Part shown: piece after piece, positions 1 through 11,081 of the stretch
Position numbering within the stretch: the stretch's first letter is position 1
Layout: each line of letters starts with the position of its first letter
DNA from: Inonotus obliquus
Lineage: Eukaryota; Basidiomycota; Agaricomycetes; Hymenochaetales; Hymenochaetaceae
DNA: 64,000 nucleotides
Direction of reading: 5' to 3'
NCBI GenBank assembly: GCA_032164295.1
Contig: JAJHTX010000007.1
Coordinates: forward strand, 2,330,501-2,394,500
Notes under the pieces: generated by a model
What the model was told of the DNA's origin: nothing
What the model saw: only the letters and a program-made list of their open reading frames with translations
The model's database searches: none
Translations under genes and position numbers: made by a program

Positions 1-406
1 CTGACCAGGTATGAAGTCATATCGAAGGATCTTGAAGATTGCAGGAGGAAATCGGAAGTGCACCGCCACCCGATTGGAGATTGTGGGGTATCGGACAAGA
101 TAGGGGCTATGCTCGGAAAGATCAGGAGGCTGTGCCCGAGGGAGCCTGGGTAACTCAATAGATAGAAGCTTTGGGTATAAATAGGCCAAGCGAGGATGGC
201 TATGTCCCTCAGCAAAATTCTTCTGTACTAGTGAATACAAAGAAGCCCCACCAAGCTTCTCTTCTTCGCTACCACTCTTATCCTCGGTACTAGTGTCCGG
301 CCGGTCCCTTGACCCCGACTAAGTACTGTTGCTACCCTGCTCTACAAAGCACCGTCTCGCACTTCCCATCGCTTATCAAGACGGATTGCGAATATTGCCG
401 GAGTGA
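1..406 (+). promoter_or_regulatory. 5' leader of the LINE with TATA-like box
   Basis: No convincing reading frame is present. A TATAAATAG box lies at 176-184, about 220 bp before the first ORF of the retrotransposon. The stretch between is C/T-rich, as in fungal 5' leaders. I infer that this is the promoter and 5' untranslated region of the LINE. An older LTR remnant could look similar, and nothing here separates the two. Confidence 0.4.
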
Positions 407-1462
407 GTGGACTTGTTCTGGTGCGTCGATCGTGTTGATCAGTCGATCAATGTCGGTCTGCTGATCCGATCCGCACTGGTCCTAACAAACGCTTCCTCTC
501 ACTCATATGCTCAGGCGGCGAAGGCTCCTGCGGGCAAGAAAGCACCCCAAAAGAAGAAGCCCATCACCATTAATCAGGCTCGCCAGAACAAGGCAAAGGT
601 CACGACTATGCTAGGTTTCTCCATCAAACCACGCCCGACACTTTCGAGGGAGGAGATGTACATCGTGGCGAGGTCAGCCAAACCTACGCCAAATAAAGGC
701 GGGGCTATTGTGCTCCGCAAAGGGCAATGGAATATGAAGGGCGACTTCGTCATAGAGGTGGACGTGCGTCCTGACGCCGCGGAATACGGGCCGGTGTGGG
801 CGGAGGAGTTGCAGAAAAAACTGAGGATTACATCAGACACGATGACATCAGTGGAGTTTGTCCCATTCGTGGAAAACTTCCAGTTCATTGTCCCGGGGTT
901 CCCAATTATAAACCCCTCGACCCGAAAGATGCACACTCCGCTGGAGATAGCGGAGGAACTCCGGCTATCTAACCCAGTCTTCATCGAGTTTCCTTTTACA
1001 GAGGCTCCGCGATTTTCGGGCAAAGACGAGGTTCTCCGAAGCCTGGTTACGAAGAACCCTAAGGCAACGGCGTCGGTGATAGTTGCAGTGTCCCACCCGC
1101 TCAAAGCTAGGGAGGCAATTTTCCATAATAATGGAATTGTCAAGCGCGCGATCCGGTACTACGGACATTACCAGTACGCAGTGGAACAGAGGGTGCGATC
1201 GGGCCCCATGCAATGTCGTAAGTGTTGGTGCTTCCGCCACAGTGATCAGGACTGCATTGAGTCGTACCGGTGTGCGCGTTGTGCGGAACCGCATCAAATG
1301 GAGTTGTGCAAGAAGAAGTGCGAAACGTGCTCCGACGCGAACGTGTGTAAACACGTCATCAAATGTGCGAACTGTCAAGGCCCACACAGGGCGGATGCCC
1401 AGCACTGCCCAAGACGCCCTCCGAGTAACGCGCCGCGTTCAGGTTCTCCGCCCGCATACTAA
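407..1462 (+). CDS. LINE ORF1, gag-like nucleic-acid-binding protein
   Basis: Open for 351 codons. The N-terminal third is basic (AGKKAPQKKK near residue 43), the middle has no domain I recognise, and the C-terminus has a run of Cys/His knuckles: CRKCWCFRHSDQDC (C-x2-C-x4-H-x4-C, near residue 272), then CARCAEPHQMELC and CANCQGPHRADAQHC. Such knuckles bind the element RNA in LINE and LTR gag proteins. The stop and the next start overlap as TAATG at 1460-1464, an arrangement used for coupled termination and re-initiation in some two-ORF elements. The first ATG of the open frame was taken as start; a later ATG is possible. ORF1 is intact although ORF2 is not. Confidence 0.82.
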   Translation: MDLFWCVDRVDQSINVGLLIRSALVLTNASSHSYAQAAKAPAGKKAPQKKKPITINQARQNKAKVTTMLGFSIKPRPTLSREEMYIVARSAKPTPNKGGAIVLRKGQWNMKGDFVIEVDVRPDAAEYGPVWAEELQKKLRITSDTMTSVEFVPFVENFQFIVPGFPIINPSTRKMHTPLEIAEELRLSNPVFIEFPFTEAPRFSGKDEVLRSLVTKNPKATASVIVAVSHPLKAREAIFHNNGIVKRAIRYYGHYQYAVEQRVRSGPMQCRKCWCFRHSDQDCIESYRCARCAEPHQMELCKKKCETCSDANVCKHVIKCANCQGPHRADAQHCPRRPPSNAPRSGSPPAY

Positions 1463-2387
1463 TGAAGGGTGAACTCAAGTTTATATCTTATAACGCTGGT
1501 CGTTCGCGCATGGCTTTATTTATGGCCCAACACAAGTTGCAACAGCAGGCTCTGTCAGCCTGGGATCTGGATGTCTGGAGCATCCAGGAGGTTCCGTTCT
1601 CTACAGTGGGCGTGGCACGAAGTACAGGTGAATGCGAGGTCGCAGACGAGGGAGCGCCGCTCTTTAGCGGTCATAGAATTATAACAGCTGGGGGAAGGGA
1701 CCCATAGGTAGCCATCGTGGTTCCTAATGGTGTCCGATGGTCCCAGCACACAGACGTCCCGCCGTCTACGATGGTCCACGTCGAACTCCATCTAGACGAA
1801 GGTAATATCCATGTTTTTTCGGTGTATTGCCCCCACTCTTCGCACCACGCTACATGGAATGCTACAGTTAGGTGCTTCCAACAGGGTTTCCCGGCACGTA
1901 CGGTTATTGGAGCAGACGTTAACGCAGCGTGCAGGTGGACGGATCTCCCTACAGCAAGAAACCCAGACTACTATGAGCGCTCAGAATTTTTCGAGGCATG
2001 GTTGGAAGACTCCCCGGATATTGTCTGTGCAGACGACCTGAGTGTGATCACATGCCATGGAACGCAGAATGGGAGGGGTACTCACCCAGACGTCATGTTC
2101 TTCACTCCGAACTCTTTGCCGGATCTTCGACAATCATGGCGCGCCATAAGAAACACCGGCGCTTTCTTACAGCACAAGGTGATGATAGCGGACTTTTCGG
2201 GCTGGCATAACCGGGCTAGTCTGGTTCGCATGGGCATCCCTAATAACAAAGCAGAGTCTTGGGCAGCTGAGCTCAAGTATCTAGTCCTGGTTGCCTTCTG
2301 GGGACAGGTGTTTAGAACTGGGGAAGCGGTAACAGCTTGGGTGTCGCACTAAATGTGTGAGATCACGTCCGGTACCGTAATACCGAG

Positions 2388-3624
2388 ATGAGGGGTGTAT
2401 GGTTTTAAGTGGGGGAGGGCTAATACATGCCGGTACTTAACCAGTACACTCACAGTACTTGTTGTCTATGAAATGGGGGAGTGAATGGATGGGCCAGAAG
2501 CAAAGAGTATGTGATTCTGGTATGAAAAGGACAGTTTAGAACGTGGGAAAAACTTCGGTACAGGTCGGTATGAGAGAGAACGTAGCAAAACAAGAGTCTA
2601 ATACCATGGGAAAAACCTCGGTACAGGTCGGTACAGAAAGAAAGGGGTCGGTACGTGAAGGTATGTTGTCAAACAAGAAGATCAGTACAGAAACAAAAGG
2701 GTGACGTGCAGAATACAAAGGATAACAAAAGGTCGGTACCGTGGGAAAAATGTCGGTACACGTCGGTACTGCAAGAAAACAACTAGCACGGGGCAGTATA
2801 GCAAGAGACAGGATGGGGGAGACTGGTAGCTGAAGGTGTCGACTGTGCTGGGAAGTAAACCTGAGCCCTCGCACGGGAGGCTAACTCTGAAGGTTCACTA
2901 GGGCAGAACTGGGATGGAACTTGAGATGAAGCTGAGATGAGACTAAGAAGGGGGTGAGGAAACCCGAGCCCTCACATTAGAGGCTAGCTCCTAAGATTAC
3001 CTGGAGAGCTACTACGTACAGGAGGAGATATTTATACTACTGTACCGTAGTTAGCTCATAAATCCAAAAGGAGAAAGTAGAAAGGAAGATCAAAACAAAG
3101 AAAAGTCTGAAGAAAAATGTAACAAGAAAAGTGAACATTGCAGCGCCATCAGGGGGACAACAAGAAAGGGTTAGGGAGGACAAGATACCAATGAAAACGT
3201 AGCATATAGTACCCCTGGATGAAAAGTCCTCAGGACAAGAGATCTGCGCCCCTGCTGATTGATACCGATGCATTTCTGGTACTACCGGACCTGAAAACCT
3301 TAACGGATACTGACCCTGAGCTTCCCCAAAGAACCGGCATGCATAGTCCAACCATCAGGAATGAATACCAGAGAGGGAGACGTCTGATCCATGTCATGAG
3401 AGCATGTCGAATTGTCAATTTGTCTCGGTACCGGGTTTCTCGGCACTCGGTACTCTCGGTATTCTCGGTACCGGGTTTCTTGGCGCTCGGTACCGGTACT
3501 CTCGGTGTTCGGTACTTCGAGAAATGGGACTGACAGTTTCTCTGGGTGTGCTGGTGGATACTGGAAGGTGTAGATGGGACTGTACCGTAGCATGGGGTAA
3601 GCGTAGAATGGGATACCAGGCTTG
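2388..3624. mobile_element. 1.24 kb GGTAC-rich insertion inside LINE ORF2
   Basis: ATACCGAG stands at 2380-2387 and again at 3625-3632, directly bounding this segment. If the segment plus one copy is removed, the LINE reading frame joins without a shift (GTA ATA CCG AGC TCA). The inside has no coding capacity. It is filled with TCGGTAC/GTACCGA motifs on both strands and with three copies of a longer unit (about CNTGGGAAAAANNTCGGTAC) near 2541, 2604 and 2740. A second GGTAC block is at 3420-3530. No terminal inverted repeats were found. An 8-bp duplication is typical of hAT elements, but the missing inverted repeats argue against a standard one, so the class is open. Confidence 0.6.
3418..3535. 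repeat. Dense CTCGGTAC satellite-like block
   Basis: About 115 bp built almost wholly from degenerate copies of CTCGGTAC / TCGGTACCGGGTTTCT. TCTCGGTACCGGGTTTCT occurs twice almost perfectly (3422 and 3464). GGTACC is a self-complementary hexamer, so the block can fold on itself. It lies inside the insertion in LINE ORF2. Confidence 0.6.
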
Positions 3625-6297
3625 ATACCGAGCTCAGCTGCACGTAGTTCTCTTCAGCGCCTTTGGATTAGTGCGCAACAAGCTACTCAGGTGTTGACAT
3701 TCGAATCCACGGCGCAAAAGAAGGAGCGGTGGTGGGATGAGGAGTGCGATAGGTGGGTAAGGGAGAATGCCCCAGACCTTCTGTTCTGGTTGTGGGACAG
3801 AAGAGAGATGTGGTTTCGCAAGCGGCGGGAGGAAGCAGGCAACGTGTCACCGTGGTCCTATCACAGAGCGGGTTTACCACGACAAAGAATTAACATTCCG
3901 TCTCTAACGGTTCCTTTTCGCGCAGTGAGACATGTCGAAATCGCTCACGCATTTCGGCAGCATTATTTTCCGGAGAGAAGGGACCATCCGAACAAGGTCC
4001 ACCTCCAGTCAGTAGGGGTGCAGAGGGACATTACGGAGAGCGAGGTACTGATCACGCTGGGAGGAATGCCAGCTAATAGTGCTCCAGGCCCCTCAGGTAT
4101 GACATACCACACAGTGGAGAGAGTGGTCCGACGACACATCGACTGCTTTACCCGGTTATTCAATGGGATGCTGCGCTCGGAGAGCTATCCTCAGGAGTTC
4201 AAGAAATCGGTCGTGGCGATGGTACGCAAGCCTAAGCCGTACCCACTCGACACGCTGAGGGCATACCGACCCATCTGCATCGAGGAAGTACTCGCGAAGC
4301 TTTTTGAGAGGGTAGTCGCGGCTCGCCTTCAGGAACTGCTTCACCGGAGCCCACTGTTTGACAAACGACAGTTCGGAGGCAGGAGAGGCGCTTCGGTCAT
4401 GACAGCATGGCACGCGCTCCTGGCGGCATCTCAGGGAGAAGACAACAGGTATACGATGGTTGGCTTTGACATACAAGGCTTCTTCGATAACGTCTGGCCG
4501 GAAATTTTGCGGCGAAGTTTAGATGAGCTGGGAGTCCCACGAGTGTGGAACAATACCATAGCATGTTTCATGGAGAATAGGTCAATCGCCTTTTCCTTCA
4601 ACGGTCAGCAATCCCAATGGTTCGTCAAGCCAAACGTTGGCGTTCCCCAAGGTTCCCCTATGTCGCCGGTTTTAGCAAACATAGCGGCAAACCTAGCTAT
4701 TCGACATTTGGACCAAACATTGTTCTTTTATATGGATGATGGTTTGCTTTTGATGAAAGGAAGGAATACATTCGATCTACTCCACGCTACTCAGGAAGGC
4801 CTTAGGGGGGTGGATGAGGCGTTGACAGGAATAGGGCTGCACATCGATGTAGCATCTATCAAGGGTATTGTTAAGGGAAGGGACAGTCCCATATTGCGTG
4901 CTCCTTTGAACATCGGCGGTGTGCAGGTCGAATGGCATGGGGAGGTGTTGAAGTGGTTGGGTATAGAGATGTCGCGAACAGGGAGTTTCGCACCTCATAT
5001 AGCATCTAGGGTTAATGCGGTGAAGCACACTTGGAACACACTACAATAGATGACAAACCGGACGGCGGGCGCCAGGCTAAAGGCGATGCGATACTATTAC
5101 CAGAATGTCCTCGCTCCTGTAGCTGCCTGGGGGGCACCTATTTGGATGACTAAGCAACCGGAGCTGGCGGCCCGCTTCGAGCCAATTCACAGATGCGCGC
5201 TTTTAGACATAGGCGCGTGGCTTCCATTCACTAGGACGGACATCATGGAGGTCCTGGCAGGCATTCCCCCTGTCGTCCTCACTTTGGCTTATACGTCGGA
5301 AACCCAGAACGCGAGGATCGAGGCAAGTAGACTGGGATCCCCGCCGATTAGAATGGAATATTGGAGGAGCATAGTGCGACGTCCGATCATTCCTATCATG
5401 CACTTTCCGAGTCCGGAACATTGTTCAATGTGGCACCAAGTCATGGCGCACATTCTCGACCATCAGGTGCGGGAGCAGGGCCCAACGGTGTGGGTCTACT
5501 CGACGGAGAGGCCGAGACAGGTAGAAGTTTGGTCGGACAATGGTAACGGCCTTCTAGAACAGCAGGTTGCTTTTAGGGCAACAGAGGACTTGGATTCCTT
5601 TTCTCTGATTTTGGTTTCTTTGTTGAAGTTTATGTTTCAATTCTTGACTCACCCATTCACGGATGTTTGTTTCATTCCCATCCATATCTTTGTTCCAGTA
5701 ATATTCCGCTCTGACCTTCTGTCCCTGGAACCAGCGGTCCAGGCAATCATTGAGCAGTTTACTAGCTCGATGAGTCAGTCCGGTGCCCGATTTTCTTTTC
5801 GAATGGCCCCTCCTCGTAGATTCCCCGTCAAACCTCCATTAGAGGAGGACAAATTTGTTCTGTTCCCAGCTGCGTCAGTGGACGGGGTCAAGGCGTCCGC
5901 GCGGGCGGACATCACCACGGCATGGAAGGAAATTTTGGGCACAGCGCGCACAGTCTCCTATCACACTATCGAGACGCCATCTCAGAGACGGTTGATCCTA
6001 GGCCCACGCCCCATTCCCATCCACGTTTCATACGCCACTATGTCGCGAATAGGGAAAACCACTGCCCTCCAGCTCCTTGCTGGGGTTCCTGCAGTAGGCG
6101 AATTTTTGTCTAGACTTGACGGTTCGAACGCGGACTGTCAGGTTTGCGACATCCTTGATATGGTTCGGCATTGCCTTCTGGAATGCCCGTGCAGTAGGGG
6201 TTTTTTCCCTCGCGCACAAACTTTGGACTGGTTTCACCGGTTCAATAACATCATATCTTCGATTGAACGGTTGATCGAAGTATTTAAGCTGCCATGA

Positions 6298-6901
6298 AGC
6301 AGGGTTTTCGTTTTACATCCTCTTGAGGGTGACGTTTTCTTTTACTGGCTCGACTATAGGCTATGGGCAGAATGGGAGCTAGGCTTTACCAGGTTTCTCT
6401 TTTGAAATATGGGAGGTTTCGTTTTTATTCTTTTCAAAAGAAGTTCGAATTTTACGTTTTACATATACATGGCTACAAGCCATTATTAATTTACAAATGA
6501 TACATTGTTAAGAGATGCACAAACTTGCACTTGGATTATAGAACAGGCCGCCGAGTCTCCGTTGTACCTTCTTGGTGGTTTTGGATTGTCTCAGTATTCT
6601 TCTGTTCTTGATAATATAGTTCTACGTGTCTTCTTATAAAAGTTATATGTGCTTCACCGATCATAAATGATGTTTTAGACTTGTGAAGACAGAGAATTAT
6701 TGTAGTCTGATCATATACCATAACTAAATTCCTAATTACATGGGAAACCCCCACAGGACGAAAGACAGTCTTCTCTGATTTTTTATAGGTGTATATAGGT
6801 GTATGCTGCTTATATTACGTGAGATCACTGAATCATTACGTAATGGACAACCTTCGGCGACGCGAAAAGGAAACACGTCTCGTCTCTAATCCGCTCAACT
6901 T
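6298..6901. other. AT-rich spacer, LINE tail and GPI16 upstream region
   Basis: After the LINE stop the sequence turns AT-rich and has no coding frame. It probably holds the 3' untranslated tail of the LINE and then the promoter of the GPI16 gene. A short tandem repeat (ATAGGTGTAT twice) lies at about 6785-6805. No convincing poly(A) end or target duplication of the LINE could be fixed here. Confidence 0.4.
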
Positions 6902-8879
6902 ATGTTGCCAAAGGGTCTCGTTACCCTCAGCCTTTCCTGCTTAGCGTGCTGCGGCTTCGTTGCTGGACTTTCTGAGAATCTTGATGAACTCCTCACGATC
7001 AGACCTCTCAAAGATGGACGCGTCTCAACACGTTTCCTATTCTCGATGACCCAAGCAGGTGCCACGCCTCGAGGTCCTGAAACAATTCTAGAGGAAGACA
7101 AGCGTCCGTCTATTCTCTTTGTCTGAATCAAGAGATAACTCATCCGGCATACGATGGATAGCACAGCATTATTCGTTGTTTCCTCTATCACTTGGCCAGA
7201 TACTTCGGCAGTACGCTGTGACTGAAGCACACCTCAGCTTGAATGCTGGAAAGTGGGATTATGGGAAATGGGGACGGCCTGACGACCAAGCAGTTGCGAG
7301 CGGAGCGGAACTGTGGGCATGGATAGGGGATTCTGATCTTGTCAGGTACGTTGCTGATTGCTCAAGGTTGCCCCGCGCGGTGTTAACGTTTGACCACAGC
7401 GTGGATGAACGGTGGAAAGGTCTTAGGAATGCGCTTTCAGGGCTCTTTTGCGCGACAATCGGAGACATGAATGAAATGCGTACGACTTCTCCCGCATATG
7501 CCTTTCGCCCAGAAGGACAGCTTCCTCTCCTTATGCAGAACCAGACGGCTGCATACCAGCTCCGACACGCGTCGCTACCCTCAGAACATGTGTGCACGGA
7601 GAACTTGACACCCTTCCTAAAACTGCTACCGTGCAAGTCATCAGCAGGTATTGCGTCCTTGTTAAATCCGCATCGGCTGTTCGATGCGGATTGGCATGGT
7701 ATGGCCATCCATGTCACATGGACTGAGGTAGAAGGAGTGAAACTTCAACTGAGTATTCAGGCCGTATTTGACCCTGTTCGCTTATCGACGCAACAAAAGC
7801 GTGGTGAGTATCGCATGGTAATTCCATATCGTTGCCTTGATTGACAATTTGCCCACCAAGACTTCTCATTACCTTCGAGTTTTGATCGGACCATTTCAAC
7901 GGCATGTCCAATTGCCTCAGACAGTCGAGTTGAAGTATCATTGCCTCGTGGTATTGGTTACTCAATAACTCCCGAACCATCGGCTGTTTATGAACACACT
8001 GCGGTGTATAACATATTGAATAGTACGTGTTCAGTATGCAAGATACCGTGGTATCTAATTTGCATTTCCCCAGCCGAGTTAAACCCTCTGGATATCTCCG
8101 TTCGTTATCCGGCAGAGCGCTCGTTTACATACTGTGAGCATATTCGTCTCCCTTGGATAAGGTAGTCACTGATAAGAGTAGCAACGGAATCAACCGACCC
8201 CTCGACGGAATGTGAGATCTCGCGAACTCTGATTGGTGCGACGCAATCTCGAGGAAAGCTCAGGATCTCGATCCAGAACAGACGTACCGATGATTTGCAC
8301 TTGCTCTATGTTGAGACGATGCCATGGCTGGTTGCGTTCTATCTACACACAATCGATCTGAGAGTCAACGGCCAAAGACGCGGTCCGTCCATTCTCCTTT
8401 TGTCTATGCAGGGGATGTTTCATTGACTCGAGGGTCTAATAGATGAGTTGATGACCCGCTTTTCGTACCTTCCACCCGAGGCACATGGGCGACCAACGCT
8501 TTTAGAGGCCGAGCTGACAGTTCCGGCGTCGTCAACTCTCCAAGTATCGATGGAAGTGGCGAGATCCTTCTTACGATACACCGAGCACCCTCCTGATGCA
8601 CATAGGGGTTGGGACATGCCCCCTGCTGTCTTTATCGTTCGTGGAAGCAATGACTCGGTAACTCACGGAGATCGCACGTATACCAGACCCGTACTCGTTG
8701 ACGTCGCCACTCCCGACTTCAGCATGCCGTATAACGTGATCATTATGAGTAGCACACTCATTGCGTTAATCTTCGGAAGCATTTTCAACCTTCTCACCCG
8801 CCGATTTGTTGCCGTTAAGGTTGTCGATAGCGATGAAGGTAGCACAGAGGAGTCGCAGAAGGAAAACCTTTCTAGATGA
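6902..8879 (+). CDS. GPI16: GPI transamidase subunit Gpi16 / PIG-T
   Basis: Part of the ER GPI transamidase complex, which attaches GPI anchors to proteins. The start gives a signal peptide (MLPKGLVTLSLSCLACCGFV) followed by the expected luminal N-terminus (ENLDELLTIRPLKDGRVSTR). A family core begins after a 58 bp intron (7104-7161): HYSLFPLSLGQ, then LNAGKWDYGKWG and GAELWAW. The rest of the luminal domain is spread over several exons, with HLLYVETMPWLVAFYLHT near 8300 and RYTEHPPDAHRGWDMPPAV near 8580. One C-terminal membrane segment (VIIMSSTLIALIFGSIF) and a short charged cytosolic tail end the protein, the known Gpi16 topology. No stop or frameshift was found when exons are joined by GT..AG introns. 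Exact internal junctions between 7800 and 8450 are by eye. Confidence 0.92.
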
Positions 8880-9868
8880 CGTCGGGGGATGTATTTATGT
8901 CAATCTACTGTGTTTTCTTGATTTCTTTATCGGCTATCTCGTCCTCTTCCCAAAACCGATGGATAAACTGATTCGCCGCAGCATCTGATTCTGATCTTCC
9001 ATTCGTCGTCGTTCGCCGAGAAGCCGTCGAAACCGGATGTTCATGTACAACCATCAACCAAAAGTCGAAGATCGTTACCTCTGCGATCGTGCGTATCTTA
9101 TGTCTCGTCTTGAGAGTTGTTCGTCACCTGGTCCTTCTTGGGCGCCGAGCATGTAGATCCATTTCTCGGCGATGGGACTAAATTACTGTTCAAATGGGAA
9201 CGGTATTCTTGCTATCGCACCACCTGAGAGCATGGCAGCAACGTCCGCCGAATCCGCAAATATTTACTGCGGTCATAGAAATCAGAATGACTGTGCATAT
9301 TTCTCTTCTATTCTGCCCAGACAGCTAGCTTCCTTGTGCTATATTCTTGACCGCGACCACCTGAGCAGACCACGAGGATACCTGTGTCAGTCAGATGACA
9401 TGCTCTTGAGTTTTTAGCTCAGATGTCATGATATCTTCGTTTCGTGAGTCCCAGCGTCTGCAAGCGTTCCTCAGCTAAAAAGATCATTCTTGGCGAGGAA
9501 GAAACAACTTCGAGAACTAAGAACCAAAAAAGACAGTCGAATGAGAAGGACTTGGCTTAACTCACACAAGCATGGGTGCTAACATATATATGTGGACTAC
9601 TATCCAGGCACTAACGCCAAAACCGCATGCGGGGTGAGGCTGTGTGATTAATACGGAACTTTGGAAGGCTCATGTGAGTAAGTGATGAACTCAGACCACG
9701 GAACCGATTGAATACTAAAACATTGTCCGATAGTACGACAATATGAAAAGTTCGGAATAATCTGTCATATGAGTTCCCCTGATACATCCATTCATAACCC
9801 TACCTCACGTTTTACACGTTGAGGTATGAGCCACAAGATTGACGCTTCGTTTAATATAGTATTATTGA
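8880..9868. other. Spacer without an assignable gene
   Basis: About 1 kb after GPI16. An 81-codon frame at 9172-9417 exists but resembles no family I know and has no clear splice partners. The rest has no long frame on either strand. It is probably 3' untranslated region and intergenic DNA. Confidence 0.4.
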
Positions 9869-10198
9869 GTGAAGTGCGAAAAATCCGAAAGCCTCGCACT
9901 AGCTTCGTCCGAAGCATGGAAGCGGAAGTGGTTAAAAAAGCAATATCAGCATCAAGGAGATGCGAATACACCGCCGCCAAGTATACCGATTTGGTGTGTG
10001 ATGACTTATTCATCGTTATCTTCGGCGAAAGAGCATGGCACGTTCGCAGAGGAAGGCTCCATTTCACAGTGGGCCCATCAAACTGGACTGGAACTCTTTT
10101 CTATATCAATGCTGAAGAGGCTCAAGACACACGCTTACAAAGTCGGATTTGCTTCCATAAAGGCTCGGCATGGCGATGAATTAGGTACACGATCGTAG
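9869..10198 (+). CDS. Possible exon of an unknown protein
   Basis: An open frame of about 109 codons whose composition looks coding: charged, with Trp and Lys clusters (EAWKRKWLKKQYQHQG), ending in KARHGDELGTRS and a stop. It has no ATG at its 5' end, and a plausible acceptor (TTGAG) lies just before, so it would be the last exon of a spliced gene. I recognise no domain. An overlapping 117-codon frame from 9826 competes and is less convincing in composition. Low confidence that it is expressed. Confidence 0.3.
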   Translation: MKCEKSESLALASSEAWKRKWLKKQYQHQGDANTPPPSIPIWCVMTYSSLSSAKEHGTFAEEGSISQWAHQTGLELFSISMLKRLKTHAYKVGFASIKARHGDELGTRS

Positions 10199-10631
10199 CG
10201 TGTAGATTGATGAGTTCCGTTATCCCACCCAACCCCGCGTGCATTTAGTGCATATATAGCGCCTTCTGCTCAGCTGGGCTGTAACACATGACTTCGGAAC
10301 GAGTCTGTTTTACTGCTATTCCGAAACCAACTTCCAGGACGACAAACACGAGTGCGAAGAGAAGAAGAGGAATAGAGCAGAGAAATACGCGCGATTACAC
10401 CATGCACGTGCCATACAAGCCACGAATGAGGCCATTCGGCGGGGTCCACGCCTCCTTGATGGATAAAAGCGTGATTCTTTTAGTGGCTGCAAGATGGCAT
10501 TTAAAAGTCTCGAGTTACTTCTCCTGTGCATCAACTTTTCCTTGTTCCCCATATAAGCCCTGCCTTTCACCTCGCCTCCCCTCTTCATACTTCAACCTCC
10601 TCATCTACACCAACCTCAATTCTAACAAACC

Positions 10632-11081
10632 ATGTGTCGAAGGATAGCGTGAGTGTTCAGCACATCATGAGCCCTTGCGAGGTACTAACTATGAGATGCC
10701 TATGTAGTAAAGGTCGCCGATTTTCTCGCTGTGGAGTAGGTCGCACTACATGATACCTTGGATGCGTTCTTATTCGTACATAGCATTTCTTGCGATTGCA
10801 AGTGACGGCGATGGTGGATTGCAAATCTCGCGATTGCGAACTCAGTATATGGCATCCCAAGCAATGCACTAGTCGGACCTGCCAACGCGTAAGTCATCCT
10901 CTAGTGGCTTCGAGATTTCGGCACCATTTTTTATCCTTTTAATTGGCTCTGTATCGAGAACTAATTCTTGTTTCAGAACTACGGTCCGGATATCGAGGAA
11001 AACATCCAAATGATTGATGACTTCTGTTGGCCATGCACGTATGCCGCTCAACAAAACCCGGCCCCTCTAACGACCAGCTGA
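10632..11081 (+). CDS. Small Cys-rich CGH-motif protein
   Basis: Four exons (10632-10648, 10708-10735, 10784-10888, 10977-11081) splice by GT..AG into an 84-residue protein. It begins MCRRI, then has FSRCGH across the second intron, a Cys cluster with DCKSRDC, HPKQC and RTCQR, and ends with DFCWPC and a short tail. The spacing (MC..., S.CGH, C-x4-C-S-x2-HP-x2-C, final C-x2-C) matches a group of short predicted proteins I know from basidiomycete genomes, without a characterised function. The paired Cys and His residues suggest zinc binding, which is inference. The C/T-rich stretch at 10510-10630 looks like its leader, with a TATATAG box at about 10253. Confidence 0.65.

Larger units (their letters stand above)
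407..6297 (+). mobile_element. Degenerate non-LTR (LINE) retrotransposon, two ORFs
   Basis: ORF1 is gag-like with zinc knuckles. ORF2 has an endonuclease/exonuclease/phosphatase-type domain, a reverse transcriptase and a C-terminal Cys/His knuckle. There are no flanking LTRs, and this order of domains is that of LINE-type elements such as the fungal Tad1 group. ORF2 is dead: it has in-frame stops at 1705-1707 (TAG), 2350-2352 (TAA) and 5047-5049 (TAG), plus a 1.24 kb insertion. All ORF2 pieces stay in one frame, so decay is by point mutation and insertion with no net frameshift. The 3' end of the element is not clear; the AT-rich stretch after 6297 may be its tail. Confidence 0.88.
1462..6297 (+). 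pseudogene. LINE ORF2, endonuclease plus reverse transcriptase, broken
   Basis: The first part (1462-2387) reads as an endonuclease: FISYNAGRSR, then WSIQEVPF with the Glu expected in this fold, then VIGADVNA. The reverse transcriptase lies at about 3.9-5.0 kb with GVPQGSPMSPVLANIAANLA (start of palm motif B), FDIQGFFDNVW (motif A) and the catalytic FYMDDG (motif C). The C-terminal part ends with a C-x2-C-x7-H-x4-C knuckle near 6137-6190. Three in-frame stops (1705, 2350, 5047) and an insertion at 2388-3624 make it non-functional. Once the insertion is skipped, the frame is continuous. A T-rich stretch at about 5590-5720 reads through but looks unlike the rest and may be foreign. No clear RNase H core was seen. 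Confidence 0.85.

Noticed and set aside
574..1143. 189-codon minus-strand frame
   Set aside because: Antisense to LINE ORF1, which has clear zinc knuckles on the plus strand.
2541..3535. GGTAC repeats as a CRISPR-like array
   Set aside because: Spacing is irregular, units are degenerate, no cas genes, and the host is a fungus.
10288..10647. 119-codon plus-strand frame
   Set aside because: Runs through the C/T-rich leader of the CGH protein gene and past its start; no family resemblance.
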